DNA from: Cellulophaga sp. HaHa_2_95
GTDB lineage: Bacteria; Bacteroidota; Bacteroidia; Flavobacteriales; Flavobacteriaceae
DNA length: 64,000 bases
Assembly (NCBI RefSeq): GCF_019278565.1
Contig: NZ_CP058988.1
Location: 3,410,001-3,474,000, forward strand
Reading direction: 5' to 3'
A program made the translations under genes and the position numbers. Below, one piece after another: positions 35,524-42,813 of the stretch (position 1 is the first letter of the stretch; each line of letters opens with the position of its first letter). The notes under the pieces are model-generated. The model was not told the DNA's origin and made no database searches. It was given only the letters and a program-made list of their open reading frames with translations.

Positions 35524-36708
35524 GTGAATATCCTTATATTAAATTCCGGCAGTTCTTCTATAAAATATCAATTAATAAGTATGCCAACTGAGCTAGTGAT
35601 TTGCGAGGGTTTAGCAGAGCGCATAGGTAGTGATAATGCCTTATTAAAATATAGCACGAACGCCACAAAACTAGAAGAAGAATTAGCTATTCCTAACCAT
35701 AAAGCAGGCTTATTAAAAATAGCAGACCTTTTACTGGATCCTACGTTAGGCGTAATAAAAAATACCGAAGAAATTTCTATAGTAGGCCATAGGGTAGTTC
35801 ATGGAGGAAAAGCATTCTCTGATACTTCTTTAATTGATGCCTCTGTCAAAGAGAAAATAAAAAATCTTTATTCTTTAGCACCGCTACACAATCCCCATAA
35901 TTTAGAGGGAATAGAATTGGCAGAAGAAATTTTCCCGAATGCCCAACAAGTTGCTGTTTTTGATACGGCTTTTCATCATTCAATTCCAGCAGTAGCGAAG
36001 AAATATGCTATCCCTGAGGAATTCTATGAAAACAAAGTGCAAGTTTACGGTTTTCATGGTACGAGTCATAAATATGTATCAGAAAAAGCAATAGAACACC
36101 TCAATCAAGAAACGTCTAAAATAATTTCCATTCATTTAGGAAACGGTTGTAGTATAACAGCAATTAAGGATGGCAAAAGTATTGATCACAGCATGGGTTT
36201 TGCTCCTTCTAATGGCTTGATAATGGGCTCTAGAAGTGGAGATATTGATCATGCCGTAATTTTCTATTTAGTAGAAACTTTAGGATACTCCTTGGAGGAA
36301 GTGAATGAACTCCTAATTAAAAAAAGTGGTATGCTAGGGCTTACTGGTTTTAGTGATTTAAGAGACATACAAGCAGCCGCTGAAAAGGGGGACAAATCAT
36401 GTATCTTGGCATTACAGATGAATACCTACCGCATCAAAAAATATATCGGTGCCTATGCGGCTATTTTAAATGGAATAGATGCTATTATTTTTACTGCGGG
36501 AATTGGAGAAAATTCTGCTCTAATAAGAGAAATGGTCTGTACGGATTTAGAGTATTTAGGAATTACACTAGATGCTGATAAAAATAATATCCGATCAAAA
36601 TCGCTTTTAGAAATAAATAAAACAGATGCCAAGGTAAAGGTATTGATGATCCCTACCAATGAAGAGCTAGAAATTGCAAAGCAAGCATACCGTTTGGTAC
36701 ACACATAA
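35524..36708 (+). CDS. ackA: Acetate kinase
   Basis: The 394-residue protein begins at a GTG (NILILNSGSSSIKYQL), the canonical acetate kinase N-terminus. Other signatures are VGHRVVHGG, VFDTAFHHSIP, YGFHGTSHKYV, IHLGNGCSI, HSMGFAPSNGLIMGSRSGDID and FTAGIGENS. It converts acetyl phosphate and ADP to acetate and ATP. Acetyl phosphate made by the pair can also phosphorylate receiver domains, relevant with several orphan receivers nearby. A terminator-like stem follows the stop and overlaps the next promoter. Confidence 0.97.
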   Translation: MNILILNSGSSSIKYQLISMPTELVICEGLAERIGSDNALLKYSTNATKLEEELAIPNHKAGLLKIADLLLDPTLGVIKNTEEISIVGHRVVHGGKAFSDTSLIDASVKEKIKNLYSLAPLHNPHNLEGIELAEEIFPNAQQVAVFDTAFHHSIPAVAKKYAIPEEFYENKVQVYGFHGTSHKYVSEKAIEHLNQETSKIISIHLGNGCSITAIKDGKSIDHSMGFAPSNGLIMGSRSGDIDHAVIFYLVETLGYSLEEVNELLIKKSGMLGLTGFSDLRDIQAAAEKGDKSCILALQMNTYRIKKYIGAYAAILNGIDAIIFTAGIGENSALIREMVCTDLEYLGITLDADKNNIRSKSLLEINKTDAKVKVLMIPTNEELEIAKQAYRLVHT

Positions 36709-36710
36709 TA

Positions 36711-36780
36711 TAAAAGAATACTACCTGGTACTTGTAGTGATATTTATCATTTGAAACCAGCTTGTATTCTTTTATTTTTG
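36711..36780 (+). promoter_or_regulatory. ackA terminator overlapping a Crp/Fnr-boxed promoter
   Basis: An 11-bp perfect stem (36711-36721 with 36764-36774), extended inside by CTGGT/ACCAG (36725-36729/36756-36760), is followed by a T run and would terminate ackA. In its loop lies TGATATTTATCA (36738-36749), and the T run is part of a perfect -7 element TATTTTTG at 36773-36780, again 35 bp start to start. Terminator and promoter therefore share the same bases. Confidence 0.72.
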
Positions 36781-36814
36781 TTTTACGCTGCAACAAAATG
36801 TACCGTAATACCGT

Positions 36815-38497
36815 ATGCCATCATTAAAATTACCTAAAAAACAAGATTTAAAAAGATACGGTACGCTATTTAGTGTGCTCTCTAAATATGGTTTTGAAGA
36901 TGTATTGGCCTCAACCCCTTTAAAAAACCTCATCCCTGACGCCTATTTAAAGAAACACCCAGACACTCATAAGCTTCTCTCCTACTCTACTTACGAGCGT
37001 ATTAGAATGGTCCTTGAAGAGTTAGGGCCTAGCTATGTAAAAATGGGACAGGTGATTAGCAATAGAGAAGACATGCTTCCTCCGGAGTTACTAAAAGAAC
37101 TTGTAAAACTTCAGGATAATGTTAAACCTTTGGAAAATTTTAATGTAGCAAAAAAAATAAAGGAAGAATTAGCACTAGATAGCGATGAATGTTTTTCGTA
37201 TATCTCTCCCACTCCACTTGCGGCAGCATCATTAGCACAAGTACATAAGGCACAATTATTAACTGGGGAATGGGTTATTTTCAAAATTCAAAGACCCCAT
37301 ATAAAAGATACCATTGCATCTGATATTTCTATCATGAAGGATGTAGCTAGTGCCTTAGAAAAATATAGTTCTCAAGCACAGCAATTACAACCCATGCAAC
37401 TAATCGCCTCTTTTGAGAAGAGTATTACTGAAGAGCTTAGTTATACCCAAGAACTAAATAATATGCTGCGGTTTTCTAAAAATTTTGAAAACAATGACAT
37501 AATTTATGTTCCTAAGGCTTACAAAGCCTTTAGCAATGATCATATTATTTGCATGGAGTATATTGATGGTATCAAAGTCTCCGAAATAAAAAAATTACAA
37601 GCGCTTAACATTGATACAAAAACAGTAGCCACATTAGGTGTTGATCTTTACTTAGAGCAGATTCTAGATTTTGGCTTTTTTCATGCAGACCCACATCCAG
37701 GGAATATATTTGTGCTACCAGAACAGGAACGTATTTGCTTTATAGATTATGGAATGATGGGCAGTATTATGCCTAAAGACAAAGAATCCTTAGAAGATTT
37801 ATTACTTGCGTTCTTTAAGAAAGATGTCAAAAAAATTATTGTAGTACTCAAAAAAATTGCAATAAGAACCGATATTCCTGATGAAAAAACCCTTGAATAT
37901 GATCTCAATGAGCTCCTTGAAGGCATCAGTAATATTGCTATTCAGCATATAAAATTAGGAGCAACCCTCAGTCAATTCAAAAACATATTATTTAACAATA
38001 AAATTGCTATCCCGCATTATTTGTATATGCTTATACGTGCTTTAGTGATCATTGAAGGTGTTGGATTAAAACTAAATCCTGAATTTAATATTACAGAGAA
38101 TTTAGAACCCTATATGACTACAATTATTCGCAAACGATTAAGTTTTAAAAGGTTTGTAAAAAAGAGCATTGCTAGAGCACAAGACTACACGAATTTAATA
38201 GATACCCTGCCTGAAGATATCAATGATATTATAAGTAAAATAAAAAACGGTAAGTTAGTTATTGTTCATGAACACAAAGGACTACATGAGATTAAAGACA
38301 CACTGAAAACCGCTATCAATAGAATGGTATTTGCTATAATTATAGCGGCACTATCAATTGGGTCGTCTATTTTAGTAATTGCAGATATGCCTCCCAAAGT
38401 AAACGGGATCCCTATTCTGGGTGCTCTAGGGTTTCTAATTTCTGCACTATTAGGTTTTGCCATTTTAATCTCAATTTTTAAAAATCGCAATTTGTAG
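36815..38497 (+). CDS. ABC1/UbiB-family atypical kinase
   Basis: The 560-residue protein is an AarF/UbiB-type protein-kinase-like protein. Family motifs are RMVLEELGPSYVKMGQVISNRED (KxGQ motif), AAASLAQVHKAQL (Ala-rich nucleotide loop), VIFKIQRPHI, FHADPHPGNIFV and CFIDYGMMG (metal-binding). Two C-terminal hydrophobic helices anchor it in the membrane. The family supports quinone biosynthesis or lipid homeostasis through ATPase activity. It is followed after 11 nt by a membrane protein and preceded by a regulon box, so the two form a regulated operon. Confidence 0.9.
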   Translation: MPSLKLPKKQDLKRYGTLFSVLSKYGFEDVLASTPLKNLIPDAYLKKHPDTHKLLSYSTYERIRMVLEELGPSYVKMGQVISNREDMLPPELLKELVKLQDNVKPLENFNVAKKIKEELALDSDECFSYISPTPLAAASLAQVHKAQLLTGEWVIFKIQRPHIKDTIASDISIMKDVASALEKYSSQAQQLQPMQLIASFEKSITEELSYTQELNNMLRFSKNFENNDIIYVPKAYKAFSNDHIICMEYIDGIKVSEIKKLQALNIDTKTVATLGVDLYLEQILDFGFFHADPHPGNIFVLPEQERICFIDYGMMGSIMPKDKESLEDLLLAFFKKDVKKIIVVLKKIAIRTDIPDEKTLEYDLNELLEGISNIAIQHIKLGATLSQFKNILFNNKIAIPHYLYMLIRALVIIEGVGLKLNPEFNITENLEPYMTTIIRKRLSFKRFVKKSIARAQDYTNLIDTLPEDINDIISKIKNGKLVIVHEHKGLHEIKDTLKTAINRMVFAIIIAALSIGSSILVIADMPPKVNGIPILGALGFLISALLGFAILISIFKNRNL

Positions 38498-38508
38498 CAC
38501 TTTACATC

Positions 38509-39777
38509 ATGGACACGATACACTATTTAAGCGAACTCATGGGAAGCTATATGCTTGGTATTCTTATCAGTATCGGCATAGGACTTATTATTGGATTAGA
38601 GCGCGAATATGATAAATTACAAAAAGAGGCTGGTTTTGCGGGTATCCGTACTTTTCCCATCGTTACGATTTTAGGCTTTATTATTGGAAATCTAAGTGAA
38701 TCATTTACGGTTTGGTTGCCTATTATAACACTGGTTGCTTTTATCCTATTTCTAGGATTTAGCCAGTTTTCCAAAGTAAACAGTAGCTACTCTAATGACT
38801 TAACCACAGATTTAGCGCTGATGACCACTTTCGTTTTAGGACTTATGGCCTCTAAAGGATTGTATCGAGAAGCGGTAGCCACCGCTGTAATTATAACAAC
38901 CCTTTTATCACTTAAAACAAGATTTAAAATTGTCATCAGTAATATTACGGCAGATGAATTATCTGCCTTCATAAAATTCTCCATTATTGCTCTTTTAATC
39001 CTTCCTTTCTTACCAAATAAAGATTTGGGAATCAATAATCTAATAAATCCTTTTGAAATAGGTTCCGTTATTGTAATTGTTTCCTTTTTGAATTTCATAG
39101 GATACTTTTTGGTCAAATTTGTAGGCTCAAAAAAAGGAATTTTATTAACCGCATTATTAGGCGGACTCATATCTAGCACCGCTGTGACTTGGAGTTATGT
39201 TTCAAAAAGTAAAGAATTTCCGGAGTTATCAAAAAAATATAGCGCAGGAATTTTACTAGCATCGGCCATCATGTTTCCAAGGTTAGCGCTCCTTATAGGT
39301 ATTTTCAACAGTGCTTTAGTTCCTTCAATACTCATCCCTTTTACGGTGCTAACCTTAATTTGTCTAGGTGCAGCACTATTATTAGTTAATAAACATACGA
39401 GTAAGCCAGACTCAGACATCAAATTAGGAAACCCTCTAAACTTAGTAAATGCCATAGGTTTTGGTGTTATATACATGATCATACGCTTTGCCGTGTTCTA
39501 TGGAAAATTATTTTTTGGGGATGAAGGTTTATATTACACTGCCTTAATCGCTGGCTTAGCCGATACCGATGCCATAACTATCAGTATGGCTAAATTTTCA
39601 GAAACAACAGGCAATTATGTGACTGCAACCGCAATAATTATAACAGCTATCTTAAGTAACATGGTCGTTAAATTAGGAATAAGCCTTATCAATGGATCAA
39701 AAGAAACTCGTAAAATTATCGGTATTACCTTTGGCAGCATTGTTATCCTCGGGATACTCTATGTCCTATTTGCGTAA
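38509..39777 (+). CDS. MgtC/SapB-DUF4010 family membrane protein
   Basis: The 422-residue protein is an integral membrane protein with about twelve helices. The N-terminal ISIGIGLIIGLEREY...AGIRTFPIVTILG is the MgtC/SapB domain signature; the C-terminal half (LGGLISSTAVTWSYVSKSKE and ALIAGLADTDAITISMAKFSE) matches DUF4010. Function is unproven; relatives are linked to membrane or ion homeostasis. It is in an operon with the UbiB-like kinase. Confidence 0.88.
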   Translation: MDTIHYLSELMGSYMLGILISIGIGLIIGLEREYDKLQKEAGFAGIRTFPIVTILGFIIGNLSESFTVWLPIITLVAFILFLGFSQFSKVNSSYSNDLTTDLALMTTFVLGLMASKGLYREAVATAVIITTLLSLKTRFKIVISNITADELSAFIKFSIIALLILPFLPNKDLGINNLINPFEIGSVIVIVSFLNFIGYFLVKFVGSKKGILLTALLGGLISSTAVTWSYVSKSKEFPELSKKYSAGILLASAIMFPRLALLIGIFNSALVPSILIPFTVLTLICLGAALLLVNKHTSKPDSDIKLGNPLNLVNAIGFGVIYMIIRFAVFYGKLFFGDEGLYYTALIAGLADTDAITISMAKFSETTGNYVTATAIIITAILSNMVVKLGISLINGSKETRKIIGITFGSIVILGILYVLFA

Positions 39778-39802
39778 GTTGTTAGGTTGATATTGCAATA
39801 TT

Positions 39803-39830
39803 AATTTTTAATTTTTAATTTTTAATTTTT
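39803..39830. repeat. Short tandem repeat, AATTTTT x4
   Basis: Four exact copies of a 7-bp unit in the gap before xth. Such a run is prone to slippage and could alter promoter spacing, but no promoter is identified here, so the effect is unknown. A 12-bp perfect palindrome ATATTGCAATAT lies just upstream at 39790-39801. Confidence 0.8.
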
Positions 39831-39896
39831 AGACTGATTTTAGTACCTTCATCTTCCGAAAATTCTAACGGGATTTGTTCACTATAAAATACATCT

Positions 39897-40661
39897 ATGC
39901 ATATTGTTTCTTGGAATGTTAATGGTATTCGAGCCGTTGTAAAGAAAGATTTTTTTGAAGCTGTGAAAACAATGGCTCCTGATATTTTATGCCTGCAAGA
40001 AACTAAGGCACAGGATAGTGAAGTTACTAAAGCCTTAGAGCCTTTGTCAGATTTGTCTATAGTTATTAATTCTGCTGATAAAAAAGGATATTCTGGTACG
40101 GCCATACTAAGCAAACCTACTCCCTTGAAGTCTGTACCTGGCATGGGTATTGAGGAACATGATACTGAAGGCAGAATTTTATGTACAGAGTATGATGCTT
40201 TTTATTTAGTAAATGTCTATGTACCCAATTCTGGACAAAAATTGGATCGTTTAGAATACCGTCAACAATGGGATAAAGACTTCCTTGCCTACCTAAAAAA
40301 TTTAGAGAAGAAAAAGCCAGTGATTACTTGTGGAGATTTTAATGTTGCCCACCACGCCATCGATTTAAAAAATGACAAAGCTAATTACAACAAAACTGCT
40401 GGCTATACGCAAATAGAAATAGATGGGATGGATAATTTCATCGCTAATGATCTTGTAGACTCCTTTAGACTACTGCACCCAGATGAAGTAGCTTATACCT
40501 ACTGGAGTTATCGTTTTAAATCTAGGGAGCGCAATACAGGGTGGCGAATAGATTACTTTTTAGTAAGTAAGGCTATTGCTGATAAAATTGAAAGCTTTAC
40601 TATTTATGCCGATATTTTGGGTTCTGACCATTGCCCAATAGGCATTACCTTATCTATCTAA
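39897..40661 (+). CDS. xth: Exodeoxyribonuclease III
   Basis: The 254-residue protein starts MHIVSWNVNGIRAV and has LCLQETKAQ (catalytic Glu), NVYVPNSG, TCGDFNVAHH, WRIDYFLVSK and GSDHCPIG (catalytic His). The length and motif order fit XthA/ExoA-type AP endonucleases of base excision repair. It acts in the cytosol with no signal peptide, unlike the secreted EEP protein at 5929. Its end overlaps the convergent gene at 40650 by 12 bp. Confidence 0.95.
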   Translation: MHIVSWNVNGIRAVVKKDFFEAVKTMAPDILCLQETKAQDSEVTKALEPLSDLSIVINSADKKGYSGTAILSKPTPLKSVPGMGIEEHDTEGRILCTEYDAFYLVNVYVPNSGQKLDRLEYRQQWDKDFLAYLKNLEKKKPVITCGDFNVAHHAIDLKNDKANYNKTAGYTQIEIDGMDNFIANDLVDSFRLLHPDEVAYTYWSYRFKSRERNTGWRIDYFLVSKAIADKIESFTIYADILGSDHCPIGITLSI

Positions 40662-41066
40662 TAAGGTACGCTGCTTAACAAAATCAAAAATTGTCATTTT
40701 TAATTCCTTAAAATCTTGAGTGAGTAAAGACATACTTTCGCTTAACTTTTTGTGCTCATCGCGATAGTCTGTATCATTTAAGCCTATTGTTAATTCTTGA
40801 AGTTGAGCTAAGCTTTTTTCATGCGCGACAATATCTTTTTTAAGAAATTTAAAAAGCTGATTGTAAATGGTATCCAAGGTCTGTAACATTTGTTGATACC
40901 TAGTTTCGTTTGTTTTTACTTGCTTTAATAAGTTTTTAAAAAACTGGGCCTCATAACTCCAAAAAGAAATAGTTTCTAACCATTCTTTACTTTCTTGATG
41001 TAATACTTCTAGACTTGCACCTAGAAGTAATACATTTTTATGATTTATTGGTAGCTCTTTCATCAT
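40650..41066 (-). CDS. Helical coiled-coil protein of unknown function
   Basis: The 138-residue protein is predicted all-helical with heptad-like patterning (FLKKDIVAHEKSLAQLQEL...) and no recognised family. It starts 10 nt after the sigma-like gene upstream, so the two form an operon. A companion, possibly anti-sigma-like or adaptor, role is conceivable but not supported by any motif. The operon is divergent from the patatin/P-type ATPase genes and shares the boxed promoter region. Confidence 0.7.
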   Translation of the reverse strand: MMKELPINHKNVLLLGASLEVLHQESKEWLETISFWSYEAQFFKNLLKQVKTNETRYQQMLQTLDTIYNQLFKFLKKDIVAHEKSLAQLQELTIGLNDTDYRDEHKKLSESMSLLTQDFKELKMTIFDFVKQRTLLDR

Positions 41067-41076
41067 GGTGGTTTTA

Positions 41077-41844
41077 TTAATCTATATATCTGCTTAAAAA
41101 GCTAGATTTCATTTTGCCTTTCGCTTCTTTTAGCAAATGTTCTACTTCATGCACACTTTTATTAATGATCTTGGAAATTTCATGCGTATTAAACTTAAAA
41201 GTATTGAACAACTCAAAAGCACTACTCATCGTTTTCGGCAAGCCCAATAATACTAGATTTGCATGCTTCTTAACACGCTCTGCTTCTAACTTTTTATCGA
41301 GCGCAGCTGCAATATCTTTGTCTTTATCTTCCACAAAAACAGCATTTAATAGGTAGTCATTCTTAGCATAATCATTCGTATCAAAATCTTCTAGCATAAC
41401 AAAATCACCATCCCCATCGGTACTATATTTTTCTTCCATCTCATCCCATTCTAGTTTAGAGAAGTTGTCTATATTTTCAAAGAAATAAGTATCAAACTCT
41501 TCATCAATAAGCAAATCTTCTACTAATTCATCTGCCTTTTTAAATAACCAAACATGAAAATTATCTGCTGCTTCTACGGCATCTATATGATCATATACTT
41601 CAATAAATAATTGATCTATAATATCATCTCCTTTAAATCTGTTTTTATCTAGTAAGCCATTTGCTGTAGCCACATTTAATTTGTGTTGTACATATTGTTT
41701 TACCTGCGGCAAAACTTTTAAAAGCAACGAATTAAAGGCTTGTGTATCTCCTGTCTGTTTTAAACTAACTAAGTCTACATATGTCTTAGAAACAAATACA
41801 TTAAATTCAGTGGTGCTTGTTGTATTTTTCATAATAGATTCCAT
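41077..41844 (-). CDS. Sigma-70-like protein, divergent
   Basis: The 255-residue protein has an N-terminal helical region resembling sigma region 2 (FNSLLLKVLPQVKQYVQHKL... DDIIDQLFIEVYDHI) and a C-terminal region-4-like helix-turn-helix (SAFELFNTFKFNTHEISKIINKSVHEVEHLLKEAKGKM). Between lies an acidic insertion (about 110-165) not seen in standard ECF sigma factors. It may be a degenerate sigma or a transcription accessory protein. On the minus strand, a -7-like CATATTTG lies at 41882-41875, exactly 35 bp from the far edge of the divergent box, so it may be co-regulated with the patatin operon. Confidence 0.65.
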   Translation of the reverse strand: MESIMKNTTSTTEFNVFVSKTYVDLVSLKQTGDTQAFNSLLLKVLPQVKQYVQHKLNVATANGLLDKNRFKGDDIIDQLFIEVYDHIDAVEAADNFHVWLFKKADELVEDLLIDEEFDTYFFENIDNFSKLEWDEMEEKYSTDGDGDFVMLEDFDTNDYAKNDYLLNAVFVEDKDKDIAAALDKKLEAERVKKHANLVLLGLPKTMSSAFELFNTFKFNTHEISKIINKSVHEVEHLLKEAKGKMKSSFLSRYID

Positions 41845-41874
41845 AATGTCAGGGTGTTAAAATATAATGATACC

Positions 41875-41948
41875 CAAATATGGAACTTATTTTAAAAATT
41901 TACTATGACATTTGTCAGGTATAAAAAATTAAAACTTTATTACTTTCG
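41875..41948. promoter_or_regulatory. Bidirectional Crp/Fnr-type box between sigma-like and patatin operons
   Basis: TGACATTTGTCA (41906-41917). Plus strand: TACTTTCG at 41941-41948, 35 bp from the box start. Minus strand: CATATTTG at 41882-41875, 35 bp from the opposite end. One box may therefore activate both directions. Confidence 0.7.
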
Positions 41949-41975
41949 ATTCTAAATCATCTGATAGTTGGTAGT

Positions 41976-42794
41976 ATGAATACAGGTTTAGTCCTTTCTG
42001 GAGGTGGCGTAAGAGGCATTGCACATGTGGGCGTAATAAAAGCGCTAGAAGAACATCAAATTCAGCCTTCTTTTATAGCCGGCACAAGTGCAGGTGCCAT
42101 CGTAGGAGCATTATACGCAGGAGGGTGTTCATGGCAACAAATGCTAAAATTTTTTAAAACCACCCAACTTTTCTCTTTCACAAACTACGCCATGCGCAAA
42201 CCGGGTTTATTAGATACCGAAAAGTTCTATCAACAGTTTAACGCTTACTTTCCCGTAGATGATTTTAAGGCCCTCAAAATACCACTGGTAATTACAGCAA
42301 CCAATTTATTAGACGGTACCTTAAAAACATTTGATTCTGGAAGTTTAATAAAGACCATACTAGCTTCTGCTGCTGTTCCAGGAGTTTTTGCTCCTGTCGC
42401 TATAGAGAATGGATATTATGCAGATGGGGGTATTCTCAACAATTTTCCTGTAGATTTAATTAAGAATAAGTGTGACACCATTATTGGAGTCTACGTAAAT
42501 CCTTTTCAAAACGTAGAAAAAGACAGCTTAAAACATGTGTACAATATCATGGAACGGTCTTATCATATTATGTTGGCACGTGAAACAAGTTTAAAATTTA
42601 AAGATTGCGACCTACTAATTAGACCTAGTAGAATGAAAGAGTTTAGTACTTTTTCGCTTAAAAACATAGATACCATTTTTAATTTAGGCTATGAATCTGC
42701 CATCGCCGCTATAGAAAAGAATAAACTTAAAAAAGATAAAGCTTTGCAGGCTATTAATGTAGAATTAATCAATGGTTTTTCTGTTCCTACATAA
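41976..42794 (+). CDS. Patatin-like phospholipase
   Basis: The 272-residue protein is a bacterial patatin: oxyanion loop SGGGVRG (8-14), nucleophile Ser38 in GTSAG, and catalytic Asp150 in YADGG. It resembles the small RssA/YchK-type proteins. Likely a cytosolic or membrane-peripheral lipid acyl hydrolase. It is first in an operon with the P-type ATPase (19 nt gap) and pfkB, under a regulon box. Confidence 0.92.
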   Translation: MNTGLVLSGGGVRGIAHVGVIKALEEHQIQPSFIAGTSAGAIVGALYAGGCSWQQMLKFFKTTQLFSFTNYAMRKPGLLDTEKFYQQFNAYFPVDDFKALKIPLVITATNLLDGTLKTFDSGSLIKTILASAAVPGVFAPVAIENGYYADGGILNNFPVDLIKNKCDTIIGVYVNPFQNVEKDSLKHVYNIMERSYHIMLARETSLKFKDCDLLIRPSRMKEFSTFSLKNIDTIFNLGYESAIAAIEKNKLKKDKALQAINVELINGFSVPT

Positions 42795-42813
42795 AAATAA
42801 CAAATAAAACCAC

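Noticed and set aside
39790..39801. ATATTGCAATAT palindrome as a terminator or operator
   Set aside because: It has no loop, is very AT-rich and lacks a following pure T run or known partner; the nearby tandem AATTTTT repeat makes chance symmetry likely.
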